NCBI RefSeq assembly: GCF_013114595.1
Contig: NZ_VTXE01000007.1
Coordinates: forward strand, 84,725-148,724
Origin: Vibrio sp. 99-8-1
GTDB lineage: Bacteria > Pseudomonadota > Gammaproteobacteria > Enterobacterales > Vibrionaceae
Length of the DNA stretch: 64,000 bases
Direction: 5' to 3'
Shown here: positions 44,196 through 53,410 of the stretch, piece after piece
How the letters are laid out: each line of letters begins with the position of its first letter
Position numbering within the stretch: position 1 is the first letter of the stretch
The notes under the pieces: generated by a model
Told to the model about the DNA's origin: nothing
Database searches by the model: none
Seen by the model: only the letters and a program-made list of their open reading frames with translations
Made by a program: the position numbers and the translations under genes

Positions 44196-45653
44196 CTATT
44201 TAATATCTTCCAGTTTTATGCCTAGTGCAGCCGCTACTCCTTCGCCGTAGGCAGGATCAGCGCTATAGCAATTAGTTATGTGACGATGCTGAATGTCTAA
44301 TGATGCACCACCCACACTGCGAGCAGTATTCTCGAACAATGTTTGTTTTTGTTCAGTGGTCATCAAATTAAATAGTTTTCTTGGTTGAGTGAAGTAATCA
44401 CTGTCATCTTCGCGGAAATCCCAGTTACAGGCATCTCCTTCAAGCTGAAGTGCTGGCTCGCTTGCATCAGGTTGCTCCTGCCATAAGCCTAGACTGTTTG
44501 GTTCATATGCTTTAGTACTGCCATAATTTCCATCAACACGCATTGCACCATCTCTATGGAATGCACTCACAGGGCAGCGAGCTTGGTTCACCGGAATATG
44601 TGCGTGATTAACACCTAGTCGATATCGCTGTGTATCACCATATGAAAACAACCGTCCTTGAAGCATTTTATCTGGAGAGAAGCCTATCCCCGGGACGATG
44701 TTTGCTGGGTTAAACGCTGCTTGTTCAACTTCTGCAAAGTAGTTTTCTGGATTTTTGTTTAGCTCTAATATGCCAACATCAATCAGAGGATAATCCTCAT
44801 GTGGCCAAACCTTACTGAGATCGAATGGATGAAAGCGATAATCTTTAGCTTCATTTTCAGACATGATTTGAACTTTCAAATCCCAACGAGGGAAATCACC
44901 ATTTTCTATTGCCTCATACAGATCTTGTTGATGACTTTCTCGGTTTTTACCTATCAGTTCTTCCGCTTCTTGGTCGGTTAAGTTTTTAATTCCTTGTTGT
45001 GTCTTTAGGTGAAATTTAACCCAAAATCGTTCGTTGTTGGAGTTTATAAAGCTGAAAGTATGACTACCAAATCCATGCATATGGCGATAACTACTTGGGA
45101 TACCACGTTCACTCATCAGAATAGTAATTTGGTGAAGTGCTTCAGGCAACAATGTCCAAAAATCCCAATTTGCATTCGGGCAACGCATATTAGTGCGAGG
45201 ATCACGTTTCACTGCGTGATTGAGATCTGGGAATTTTAGCGGGTCACGTAGAAAGAAGACCGGTGTATTATTTCCAACGAGATCCCAGTTACCTTCTTCA
45301 GTATAAAACTTGATCGCAAAGCCGCGAATATCACGTTCAGCATCGGCTGCGCCACGTTCGCCTGCAACAGTAGAGAAACGTACAAAGAGATCTGTTTTCT
45401 TACCAACATCAGAAAAAATATTCGCTTTTGTGTATTTCGATATATCGTGTGTGACGGTGAAAGTACCATATGCACCGGAGCCTTTTGCGTGCATACGCCT
45501 TTCTGGAATAACTTCCCTATCGAAATGAGCAAGCTTTTCAAGAAACCATGCGTCTTGAAGAAGCATTGGCCCACGGGGACCCGCGGTTTGAACATTCTGG
45601 TTGTGAGCGACAGGACAACCATTGGACGTTGTTAAATTAGTTTTCTTCACCAT
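44196..45653 (-). CDS. katA: Monofunctional haem catalase
   Basis: A 485-residue small-subunit (clade 3-type) catalase that breaks hydrogen peroxide into water and oxygen. The active-site histidine is in [14 protein letters not shown] (about residue 55), the asparagine in [16 protein letters not shown] (about 128), and the haem-ligand tyrosine in [14 protein letters not shown] (about 338). No C-terminal flavodoxin-like domain is present. A 14-bp palindrome 44 bp upstream contains AACCTAT and ATAGGTT, like OxyR half-sites, which fits induction by peroxide. Confidence 0.96.
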   Translation of the reverse strand: MVKKTNLTTSNGCPVAHNQNVQTAGPRGPMLLQDAWFLEKLAHFDREVIPERRMHAKGSGAYGTFTVTHDISKYTKANIFSDVGKKTDLFVRFSTVAGERGAADAERDIRGFAIKFYTEEGNWDLVGNNTPVFFLRDPLKFPDLNHAVKRDPRTNMRCPNANWDFWTLLPEALHQITILMSERGIPSSYRHMHGFGSHTFSFINSNNERFWVKFHLKTQQGIKNLTDQEAEELIGKNRESHQQDLYEAIENGDFPRWDLKVQIMSENEAKDYRFHPFDLSKVWPHEDYPLIDVGILELNKNPENYFAEVEQAAFNPANIVPGIGFSPDKMLQGRLFSYGDTQRYRLGVNHAHIPVNQARCPVSAFHRDGAMRVDGNYGSTKAYEPNSLGLWQEQPDASEPALQLEGDACNWDFREDDSDYFTQPRKLFNLMTTEQKQTLFENTARSVGGASLDIQHRHITNCYSADPAYGEGVAAALGIKLEDIK

Positions 45654-45696
45654 ATTCCATTCCTTTTTGAGGTTACTTTTCTATCCTGTTTAAGAT

Positions 45697-45728
45697 GCGC
45701 ATAACCTATGAATACATAGGTTATGCGC
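45697..45728. promoter_or_regulatory. Perfect 14-bp palindrome upstream of katA, OxyR-like
   Basis: GCGCATAACCTATG-aata-CATAGGTTATGCGC, 44 bp from the katA start. It contains AACCTAT and ATAGGTT, the arms of the OxyR consensus, but in the outward order and 6 bp apart where the tetramer motif has 7. It could be an OxyR site or a strong hairpin in the katA leader. Confidence 0.5.
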
Positions 45729-46224
45729 GTTATCAATATATCCTAGAAAAGCTTAGATCAAGTTGAATGGAGATCGTCCAAATGGCGCAGCTTGTACCAA
45801 TTAACGTTGATAATATTGATTTAGGTCAGTAATTTGAGTTAAGTATTAGAGGGAAAGGGTTATGGGGGCGATGGGCATTGTTGGTCTTCACCAGAGTGCT
45901 ATTCAGATTTGTTCTCCTAGACACGATTTAAAGACGAATTATTTTGCCGGTTATTTAGTTGATAAATGCCCGCTAAACAAGCGCTTTGAGGCAATTTGGC
46001 TATATCACTAGTAAGGTAACGATTGCGTGAAAATTTTGTTATAAAATACTGGACAGAAGAGAACGTATGATTAATATGTGACAGTTAAGCCTTAGTGAAA
46101 AAGGCTTACTTATCACTTCGTATAATCCCGATAATACGGTTCGGGAGTTTCTACCAAGAGCCTTAAACTTCTTGATTATGAAGTCTGTAACTTTATTTTT
46201 ACCACTTAATAAAGGTAGAGACTC
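45729..46224. other. Non-coding gap between katA and add
   Basis: Carries the katA promoter and that of add. The only candidate gene is a 49-codon frame at 45862-46011, listed on its own with low confidence. Nothing else is seen. Confidence 0.5.
45862..46011 (+). CDS. Possible small ORF, unknown
   Basis: A 49-codon frame starting ATGGGGGCGATG after GAGGGAAAGGG, which could serve as a ribosome site. The peptide (MGAMGIVGLHQSAIQIC and on) has no features that I recognise. It lies between katA and add, with no terminator or promoter that singles it out. I give it only as a possibility. Confidence 0.15.
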   Translation: MGAMGIVGLHQSAIQICSPRHDLKTNYFAGYLVDKCPLNKRFEAIWLYH

Positions 46225-47223
46225 ATGAACTATTTTGACCTTCCTAAAATTGATCTACATTGCCATTTAGATGGTAGCGTTCGCCCTGAAACTATTCGTG
46301 ATCTAGCAATGGAACAAAACCTTCAGTTGCCAACTAATGATATTAGTGAGATTCGCGATCTTATGGTTGCACCAGAAACCTGTTTGAATCTTGATGAGTA
46401 CCTAATGCGTTTTAATTTGCCATTATCGGTAATGCAAAAAGCAGAAGCTATTGAGAGAATCTCTTTTGAGTTATTCGAGGATGCGGCCAACGAGAACGTT
46501 AAGTATTTAGAAGTCCGTTTTGCTCCGTTACTGCATATGAGCGAAGGACTCACTTTAGATCAGATCATTTCGAGCGCAGTTAATGGAATGAAGAGAGCGG
46601 AGAAGCAGTATGATATTCGCGGAAACTACATTCTTTCTATATTGCGAACGGCAGCTAAAGATCAAATTAATGAGTTGATTGATGCTGGCGCCCACTACCT
46701 AGAGGACGGCGTTGTCGCCATCGACCTTGCAGGCAGTGAAGTCGCGGATTTTTGCCACGAATTTGTTCCTTATATTCAGTATGCAAAGAGCAAGAACTAT
46801 CATGTAACCATACATGCAGGAGAGCAGGGTGTCGGTAAGAACGTATTCGATGCGATTCGCTTATTGTCCGCTGAACGTATTGGTCATGGTATTCATATCA
46901 CTGGGCATGATGGAGCATACTCATTAGTGAAAAATGAGCATGTCGCACTAGAGACTTGCCCAAGTAGTAATGTACAGACTAAAGCGGTAGCGAGTTTGTC
47001 CGAACATCCAATGAAATCATTTTTAGTGAATGGAATTCCCGTCACTATTAATACTGATAACCGTACGGTATCTAACACCACCATGACAGATGAAGTCAGA
47101 AAGGTTATGGAAGAGTTTGAGTTAACCGAGCAGCAGTATTATCAGATCTATGAATACAGTGTTGAGGGTGCATTTGCCAGTAAAGAGACGAAGCAGTACC
47201 TACGAGGCTTTTTACCTGCATAA
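46225..47223 (+). CDS. add: Adenosine deaminase
   Basis: A 332-residue zinc enzyme that turns adenosine into inosine and ammonia. Zinc and catalytic residues are at [14 protein letters not shown] (two His, residues about 12 and 14), [11 protein letters not shown] (His and the catalytic Glu), ERIGHGIHI and [10 protein letters not shown] (Asp). A ribosome site precedes the ATG. It belongs to purine salvage and is not linked to the allantoin genes 18 kb away. A strong terminator follows. Confidence 0.96.
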   Translation: MNYFDLPKIDLHCHLDGSVRPETIRDLAMEQNLQLPTNDISEIRDLMVAPETCLNLDEYLMRFNLPLSVMQKAEAIERISFELFEDAANENVKYLEVRFAPLLHMSEGLTLDQIISSAVNGMKRAEKQYDIRGNYILSILRTAAKDQINELIDAGAHYLEDGVVAIDLAGSEVADFCHEFVPYIQYAKSKNYHVTIHAGEQGVGKNVFDAIRLLSAERIGHGIHITGHDGAYSLVKNEHVALETCPSSNVQTKAVASLSEHPMKSFLVNGIPVTINTDNRTVSNTTMTDEVRKVMEEFELTEQQYYQIYEYSVEGAFASKETKQYLRGFLPA

Positions 47224-47261
47224 GTATCGCTCGATTCGAGTCGTGCTATAGCTATACGAAA

Positions 47262-47289
47262 AAAGGCAAGAGCGAGAGCTCTTGCCTTT
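47262..47289. terminator. Intrinsic terminator after add
   Basis: AAAGGCAAGAGC-gaga-GCTCTTGCCTTT is a perfect 12-bp stem with a 4-nt loop. It can serve add on the plus strand and tRNA-Pro on the minus strand. Confidence 0.9.
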
Positions 47290-47295
47290 ATTATT

Positions 47296-47372
47296 TGGTC
47301 GGACATACAGGATTTGAACCTGTGACCCCATCTCCCCCAGAGATGTGCGCTACCAAGCTGCGCTAATGTCCG
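47296..47372 (-). tRNA. tRNA-Pro(GGG)
   Basis: A 77-nt tRNA with encoded CCA. The acceptor stem CGGACAT pairs with ATGTCCG. The anticodon loop between CATCT and AGATG is CTGGGGG, giving anticodon GGG. The D arm and the T arm (GGTTCAAATCC) are typical. Confidence 0.96.
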
Positions 47373-47445
47373 AAAACCATAATTGAGTGCAATACACTCT
47401 TTTATAGCGTTACAAGTCTAAATGAAATCAATACGTTAATCCAGA

Positions 47446-49257
47446 TTAATCAATTTCTCTGCTATAAAAACGTTTTAACTCCGAGAGCCCTTGCATCAAA
47501 ATAGACAGTTTTGTTTTCGACTTTTTCTGGCGCTTATAGTCATTGTCATACACCTTGTAGTTACCATACTTATCAACAACGGTCGTTGTATCATCGGTGA
47601 TGAGTGCAATGTCTTTATTGCCACCCGCAATGACCCAGCGTCTCTTACCTGGATCAAACAGGTTTTTACCACTGCTAAACTCCATAGGGTTAGAGGAAAC
47701 CCCCATTAACTCTTGCAGTAGTGTTACTGAAATATCGAAATGACTCGACTTATAAGTTATCTCTTGTGCCTTTTTCTCTGGCCAATGAATAACAAGAGGC
47801 ACCCCTAGTTGATAACGGCTGTAGTTTGACGCCGAGCCCCAACTGTTGGTTTTGGTTTCATTAAACTCAGTACCGTGGTTGGAGGTGATAATCACAACCG
47901 TACTGTCTAATAGATTGTTTAGCTTTAGCTGCTCGATAATGGTATTAATTTTTATATCGACTTTGCTAACCGCTTGCGAGTAGGCTAGGTGTAGCCTCTC
48001 TTCAGTTGAGCCTTCGCTCTGCTTCGCTTGGTAGTCTTCAAAGTTCTCTACCGTGGAGAGTTCTATGTAACTATACCAAGGTGAATTTGGTTGCGAGGCT
48101 AACCAAGCATTCCAGTCATTGATTGCATGCTCGTCTTTGTATTCCGCGCTGTTGTTATTGGTTAATTCAATACCTAGATTTTCCAAAACCACCGGATTGT
48201 AGTCACTGGCAATAAAGTTGCTGCCGCTAATTAAACTAAACTGATAGCCGTTGTTTTTAAGCGTATCGAGCATTAGTGGTGACGTGCCTTGCGCTTCTAT
48301 GCTACTTCTGTAGCTATTTGGAATACCATAAAAAAGCCCAAATAAGCTGCTGCCACTATTCCCGGAACTGTAGTGGTTAGAGAAGTTAATATTATCTTTC
48401 GCAAATGATTGGGTGTGTGGCATTTTCTCTGCGGTTAAGGCATCTGCGCGCAGGTTATCCACCACAATCATTAATACATTGAGTTTGTTAGCTGGGTTGT
48501 CGAACGTTAAGGGCTCGATTGGATAACTGACTAAGTTAACGAATCTTTTATCGTTTTCAGCCTGTTTCTTTATGTATTCTTCACGGTCAAATAAGCCATG
48601 TTTTTGCATAAAGGATTTAGCTGTCATTGGGTATGACAGTGGGAAATTGGCTTTTTGAACGGTTACCGGATTATAGAGAACAACATCAGCCCACATGTAA
48701 ATCAGGTGGCTGAAGATGAAACTGATAAAGAAGACCGAGGTTATTGTACGTCCAATGCGCTTGTTAGAAAGTTTGCGCTGTTTATGCCAGATCCATTCGG
48801 ATAGTGCTAGTTGCAATAAGAAAATAACGGGCAATACGATAAACAGCTGTTGAAGCTCTGTGGCGATATTGCTCTGGTCATTTTCTAATAGTAGCTCCCA
48901 AACCACGGGGTTTAAGTGCAAGCTGACCTGTTGGTAGGCTTGCGTATCAAGTAGCAATAACGTTAACCCGACGGTGGCAAAACATACCGAGACAAACCGG
49001 AATAGTTTTTTAGAGGGGATAACGAAGGTGAGCGGAAATAGAATAAGTAGATAAAGTGCAAACACCAAAAAGCTGAAGTGACCCAACCAAGATAGCACTA
49101 AGTAGGCTTGTCCCAACAGTGTCTCTGGCCAAGGTGATTGCGCAATATATCGCGTCCCTATTAACATTGCCGCGACAATGTTAAAGAAAGAGAACCAGTG
49201 TCCCCAACTTACTAATCGAGAAACGCGTTCACCGTATGTATTTCCGCTATCAACCAT
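47446..49257 (-). CDS. yejM: YejM/PbgA family inner-membrane sulfatase-like protein
   Basis: A 603-residue protein with five N-terminal membrane segments (about residues 15-190) and a periplasmic sulfatase-fold domain (about 250-590; LMIVVDNLRADAL, NHYSSGNSGSSLFGLFYG, VVIITSNHGTEFN). In enterobacteria YejM (PbgA) senses lipopolysaccharide and controls LpxC turnover through LapB. The catalytic Ser/Cys site of true sulfatases is not clear. It follows yejL on the minus strand by 23 bp, and yejK is divergent, the standard yejKLM arrangement. Confidence 0.92.
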   Translation of the reverse strand: MVDSGNTYGERVSRLVSWGHWFSFFNIVAAMLIGTRYIAQSPWPETLLGQAYLVLSWLGHFSFLVFALYLLILFPLTFVIPSKKLFRFVSVCFATVGLTLLLLDTQAYQQVSLHLNPVVWELLLENDQSNIATELQQLFIVLPVIFLLQLALSEWIWHKQRKLSNKRIGRTITSVFFISFIFSHLIYMWADVVLYNPVTVQKANFPLSYPMTAKSFMQKHGLFDREEYIKKQAENDKRFVNLVSYPIEPLTFDNPANKLNVLMIVVDNLRADALTAEKMPHTQSFAKDNINFSNHYSSGNSGSSLFGLFYGIPNSYRSSIEAQGTSPLMLDTLKNNGYQFSLISGSNFIASDYNPVVLENLGIELTNNNSAEYKDEHAINDWNAWLASQPNSPWYSYIELSTVENFEDYQAKQSEGSTEERLHLAYSQAVSKVDIKINTIIEQLKLNNLLDSTVVIITSNHGTEFNETKTNSWGSASNYSRYQLGVPLVIHWPEKKAQEITYKSSHFDISVTLLQELMGVSSNPMEFSSGKNLFDPGKRRWVIAGGNKDIALITDDTTTVVDKYGNYKVYDNDYKRQKKSKTKLSILMQGLSELKRFYSREID

Positions 49258-49280
49258 TTATATTCGTTCTTGTTCTTTAG

Positions 49281-49508
49281 TTAGTGAGTCTTGCCGGCTT
49301 CTAATGAAGACAGTAGTGCTTGTGCAAATTTCTCTGCAATGGCTTTTCTTTGAGCGCCCGGAACATTGTCATTTAGAACGTTGGTCGCGATGTTGCCTGC
49401 GATCATAAGTGTCAGTTCTGAATTTGCCCCATGTTTTTCTAGCACGGCGGCTATTTCTGTCAGGATAAGTTCAATTTGGTCATCGCTGTATTTTGATGTA
49501 ATTGGCAT
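49281..49508 (-). CDS. yejL: YejL family protein (DUF1414)
   Basis: A 75-residue protein, [26 protein letters not shown] and on, ending [20 protein letters not shown]. It matches the YejL (UPF0352) family of small helical proteins without a known function. It lies between yejM and the divergent yejK, its usual place, and is probably co-transcribed with yejM. Confidence 0.92.
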   Translation of the reverse strand: MPITSKYSDDQIELILTEIAAVLEKHGANSELTLMIAGNIATNVLNDNVPGAQRKAIAEKFAQALLSSLEAGKTH

Positions 49509-49593
49509 AGTGACTCTAATTAATGATAGTGAAAGCGGCTTATGATAACCTACTCTCCCTCACAACTGAAATCTGAACAACAATTTATTCGCT

Positions 49594-50595
49594 ATGAGTA
49601 TGAATCTTTCAAACGTAATCTTGCATCAGTTAACAAAAAACGATCAAGACGAGCTTATTGTAAACTTTCGTTCCGAGTCTTTAGAAAACGATGTTTTCTC
49701 ACAAGATCTTGTTTCGGAACTGCACCGTGTCTTTAACGCAAAAGCGGGTAAAGGCTTTGGCTCATTTAAATCTGACAGTAATTTTAACCACTGGTTGCAA
49801 GAAGTTCGCCAAGGTAAGCTAAATTTTTACGATTTTTCGCAAAACTGTGCTTCAAGACTCAAAGATGAACTGGTTAAATACCCATTTTCCGACGAAGGAA
49901 TATTGGTTTTAGCTGAATATCAGTCGCTTGCGACCGATTACTTGTTTATTGCACTGCTGCCTTCTAACCAAAGTTTAAAAGTCACAGAAGGGCTCAATAT
50001 TGGTGCAACTGATTATCTTGATATCAGTAAAATGGATATTGCGGCAAGAATTGACCTGTCTACATTAGAAACAGATGCAGAATCTAACCGCTACCTTTCG
50101 TACATTAAAGGACGGGTAGGGCGTAAAGTTGCAGATTTCTTCCTAGACTTTTTGCAAGCGGAAATCGGCTTAGATTCCAAGCAGCAAAATCTGGTATTGA
50201 TGCAAGCGGTGGATGATTTTTGTGCCGACGCTCAGCTAGATAAAGAAGAGACCAGCAGTTATAAAAAACAGGTTTTTGATTACTGCTCTGAACAGATAAA
50301 AGCAAATGAAGAAGTTGAAGTAAGAGAGCTATCAGGTGAATTACCTGCCAGTGACGACGGAACAAGTTTTCTTGATTATACAGAACAGCGCGGTTATGAA
50401 CTTGAAGAGAGTTTTCCCGCAGACAGAACCGCGGTAAGAAAACTGACAAAATATGTGGGCGCAGGCGGTGGTCTTAGCATTAATTTTGACAGCATGCTTT
50501 TGGGTGAACGTATATTTTACGATCCAGAGACGGATACCCTGACCATTAAGGGGACGCCTCCTAACTTGAAAGATCAGTTAGTGCGAAACCGATAA
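49594..50595 (+). CDS. yejK: Nucleoid-associated protein YejK (NdpA)
   Basis: A 333-residue nucleoid-associated protein. It begins MSMNLSNVILHQLTKNDQDELIVNF and has YLSYIKGRVGRKVADFFLDFL in the middle and the C-terminal LSINFDSMLLGERIFYDPETDTLTIKGTPPNLKDQL (in pieces), all YejK features. It binds DNA broadly; its detailed role is unclear. It is divergent from yejL with 85 bp between the starts. A perfect terminator follows. Confidence 0.94.
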   Translation: MSMNLSNVILHQLTKNDQDELIVNFRSESLENDVFSQDLVSELHRVFNAKAGKGFGSFKSDSNFNHWLQEVRQGKLNFYDFSQNCASRLKDELVKYPFSDEGILVLAEYQSLATDYLFIALLPSNQSLKVTEGLNIGATDYLDISKMDIAARIDLSTLETDAESNRYLSYIKGRVGRKVADFFLDFLQAEIGLDSKQQNLVLMQAVDDFCADAQLDKEETSSYKKQVFDYCSEQIKANEEVEVRELSGELPASDDGTSFLDYTEQRGYELEESFPADRTAVRKLTKYVGAGGGLSINFDSMLLGERIFYDPETDTLTIKGTPPNLKDQLVRNR

Positions 50596-50610
50596 GAGAG
50601 TTATCGACCT

Positions 50611-50636
50611 AGGGCAGCGAATTCGCTGCCCTTTTT
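50611..50636 (+). terminator. Intrinsic terminator of yejK
   Basis: AGGGCAGCGAATTCGCTGCC and CT: a perfect self-complementary 22-bp palindrome (50611-50632) followed by TTTT. Confidence 0.85.
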
Positions 50637-50755
50637 ATATCAAAATATAGGGTTAGTGATTTTTTTATTGTTAAGGGGTAAAAAAAGCTTGTTTTCTTCT
50701 GCATAAATCATTAAAGATGGAAGGGTTAAATTTTAATTCACAGGGAGCGTTACAA

Positions 50756-51871
50756 ATGATGAGAGTAGGTTTAGTTGGCTGGCGAGGTATGGTTGGTTCT
50801 GTACTTATGCAACGAATGGTTGAAGAGCGAGATTTTGACTATATTGAACCTGTTTTTTACAGCACATCTCAAGTGGGTATTCCTGCCCCTCAGCTTGGTA
50901 AAGATGCCGGTATGTTGCAAGATGCTTATGATATCGACAGTTTAAAACAGCTAGATGCCATTATTACCTGCCAAGGTGGTAGCTACACTGAAAAAGTGTA
51001 CCCAGCATTAAAACAAGCGGGTTGGAAAGGCTACTGGATTGATGCGGCTTCTACACTGCGCATGAAAGATGATGCAATCATAACGTTAGATCCTGTTAAC
51101 CTTAGCCAAATTCAGCAAGGTATTGCTGGTGGAACCACCACATTTGTGGGAGGAAACTGCACCGTAAGCTTGATGCTGATGGGGTTAGGCGGCCTTTATG
51201 AAAAAGGGTTAATCGAGTGGATGAGCGCAATGACTTATCAGGCAGCTTCTGGTGCTGGTGCAAAAAATATGCGCGAGCTCATCTCTCAAATGGGTGTGAT
51301 TAATGACTCAGTGAGCTCCGAGCTGGCTGATCCTTCTAGTTCAATACTTGATATTGACAGAAAAGTGGCGGATACCCTTCGTTCATCTTCTTTCCCGACC
51401 GATCAATTTGGTGTGCCGCTAGCAGGTTCACTTATCCCTTGGATCGACGTGAAGCGTGAGAATGGTCAAAGCAAAGAAGAGTGGAAAGCCACCGTTGAAA
51501 CAAACAAGATTCTTGGTTTACAAGACACTCCAGTACCTATTGATGGCACATGTGTACGGATTGGTGCAATGCGTTGTCACTCGCAAGCACTGACGATTAA
51601 GCTGAAGCAAGATGTACCAATGGATGAAATTGAAGACATCATCGCTTCGCATAATGAGTGGGTAAAAGTCATTCCAAATGACAGAGATATCACAGCTCAA
51701 CAGCTTAGCCCAGCAGTGGTTACCGGTACGTTGTCTGTGCCGGTTGGTCGTCTACGTAAAATGACCATGGGTAATGACTTCTTGAATGCGTTCACCGTAG
51801 GTGACCAGTTATTGTGGGGCGCGGCAGAGCCACTTCGCAGAACTCTACGAATTATCCTTCAAGAGAAGTAA
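50756..51871 (+). CDS. asd: Aspartate-semialdehyde dehydrogenase
   Basis: A 371-residue enzyme that reduces aspartyl phosphate to aspartate semialdehyde, needed for lysine, methionine, threonine and cell-wall synthesis. [27 protein letters not shown] is the NADP-binding start; the active-site cysteine is in [13 protein letters not shown] (about residue 135), and [17 protein letters not shown] and [16 protein letters not shown] complete the signature. GGGAG at 50743-50747 supports ATG 50756 (or the adjoining ATG 50759) over a longer frame from 50717. It is of the gamma-proteobacterial Asd type. Confidence 0.95.
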   Translation: MMRVGLVGWRGMVGSVLMQRMVEERDFDYIEPVFYSTSQVGIPAPQLGKDAGMLQDAYDIDSLKQLDAIITCQGGSYTEKVYPALKQAGWKGYWIDAASTLRMKDDAIITLDPVNLSQIQQGIAGGTTTFVGGNCTVSLMLMGLGGLYEKGLIEWMSAMTYQAASGAGAKNMRELISQMGVINDSVSSELADPSSSILDIDRKVADTLRSSSFPTDQFGVPLAGSLIPWIDVKRENGQSKEEWKATVETNKILGLQDTPVPIDGTCVRIGAMRCHSQALTIKLKQDVPMDEIEDIIASHNEWVKVIPNDRDITAQQLSPAVVTGTLSVPVGRLRKMTMGNDFLNAFTVGDQLLWGAAEPLRRTLRIILQEK

Positions 51872-51896
51872 TCAATTAAGCAAATCAAAATGTAGA

Positions 51897-51924
51897 AGAG
51901 CAACGAATTCGTTGCTCTTTTTTT
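51897..51924. terminator. Intrinsic terminator of asd
   Basis: AGAGCAACGAATTCGTTGCTCT (in pieces, 51897-51918) is fully self-complementary and is followed by TTTTTT. Confidence 0.9.
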
Positions 51925-51981
51925 GTCTGCTGTTTTAGGTCAGAAAACTAACTAAGTTGTGCCACGCTACAAAACAGTGCG

Positions 51982-52827
51982 CTATTCATCCTCTACAGAA
52001 ACCACACGGCTATCTGGATCGGCTAATTGGCTGCCACAATGTTTACAGTGAAGTGCGTCAGACTCATGACCGTTTTTCATGCAGTTTGGGCATTTAACTA
52101 AGTTTTTATGAGCTTTCATTTCCTGACTAAGTTCGGCGGTGATAATGCCGGTGGGGACTGCCAAAATAGAGTAACCAAACAGCATGGTGATAGATGCAAT
52201 CGCTTTTCCTAGTGCGGTTTGTGGAACCAGATCGCCGTAACCCACTGTTGTAATGGTCACTATTGCCCAGTAGACACTTTGTGGAATGCTGGTAAAGCCA
52301 TTCTCTGGCCCTTCTACTACAAAAATCAGTGCGCCAAAAATGGTAACCAAAATGGCCACTGCACTGAAAAAAATAAACACTTTTCGTCGTGACATCAGGA
52401 TTGAACGCAACAAGATATTGGAATCTTGTAAGTATCTTACAAGTTTTAGTATGCGAAAAATCCGTAAGACACGTAGCAGTCTTATCACTCCCATATAGCT
52501 GGCAGTAGGGAAGAATAGTGTCAGATAAGTTGGCAATATTGAGAGCAAATCGACCACGCCATAAAAGCTTTTGGCATAGGCTTTTGGTTTCGGTGAGCAC
52601 CACATCCGTACTAAATATTCCAGTGTGAAAAGTAGGGTAAAACTGTACTCAAGATAGCGCAGTAACGGCTTCCATTGTTGAGAAATATTAGGTAGAGAAT
52701 CGAGCAAAAGTACAATTAAAGAAGCAACGATAGCGGTGATTAGAAGTAGGTCAAATGCTTTGCCGGCTGGGGTGTGCGTGCCAAAAATAACCACATAAGT
52801 TTTGTGTTTTAAGGTGTCTTTATTCAT
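51982..52827 (-). CDS. Voltage-gated potassium channel with C-terminal zinc ribbon
   Basis: A 281-residue six-transmembrane channel. The voltage-sensor helix S4 carries regularly spaced arginines (RLLRVLRIFRILKLVRYL, about residues 117-134), and the pore has the selectivity filter TITTVGYGDLVP (about 194-205). The last 50 residues contain CPNCMKNGHESDALHCKHCG, a four-cysteine pattern that should bind zinc in the cytoplasm. It would control membrane potential or potassium flow. It stands alone, convergent with asd. Confidence 0.92.
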   Translation of the reverse strand: MNKDTLKHKTYVVIFGTHTPAGKAFDLLLITAIVASLIVLLLDSLPNISQQWKPLLRYLEYSFTLLFTLEYLVRMWCSPKPKAYAKSFYGVVDLLSILPTYLTLFFPTASYMGVIRLLRVLRIFRILKLVRYLQDSNILLRSILMSRRKVFIFFSAVAILVTIFGALIFVVEGPENGFTSIPQSVYWAIVTITTVGYGDLVPQTALGKAIASITMLFGYSILAVPTGIITAELSQEMKAHKNLVKCPNCMKNGHESDALHCKHCGSQLADPDSRVVSVEDE

Positions 52828-53410
52828 CTTTATTTCGTCGCGTTTTTTATTTCGTCGTTATCATAACCTTATCAGCAACGGGATGTTAGTGTGAGACGAG
52901 GTAACCTCGGTGGATATCAATAGAAAAGTGGCTATATTCATTATTAATGTTTCAAGTTGTTACTAAGAGCACACTTTCGCTAAAAAATCGTAAACTCATT
53001 GGTGAAGTTGCTAACAAAAGATATACTCCTTGTAGCACGTAAAATCATTTTCCGTTGTAGCTTTTTTATTCAAAGTGAAATTTTTTTACATAAATAGTAT
53101 CTCGGCAAGAAATTAAACTACTGATATCACTAAAAAGAGTTTAATTGAGATAACTATATAAGTTGTTATTAAACAGTTGGTTATGCTTAATTTTAACGAT
53201 TGCTTACCCCGTTAGGGGTAAATAAATTTTCAGAACTGATCTGGGTCAATATTTTTCGTGGTGTGAAATATTATACTCAGTCCTGAAAGCAATTTACTAA
53301 GTATGTAGCCTTCTTACAAAATGTGACGTAACTGTGAAAATGTCGGCAAAGTAAGAAAACAATAGCCTTACTAAAGAGTTTTTAAATTTTTAAATTATTG
53401 GAGATCAATT
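52828..53410. other. 583-bp region upstream of adhE
   Basis: No gene seen. It carries a perfect hairpin, TTACCCC-gtta-GGGGTAA, at 53204-53221. GTGTGAAATATTATAC near 53260 resembles a degraded Rex or FNR-type site. A long regulated leader for adhE is likely. Confidence 0.5.
53204..53221 (+). other. Hairpin in the adhE upstream region
   Basis: TTACCCC-gtta-GGGGTAA is a perfect 7-bp stem with a 4-nt loop, about 190 bp before the adhE ATG, followed by ATAAATTTTC. It could act as a weak terminator or leader stem-loop. Confidence 0.45.
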
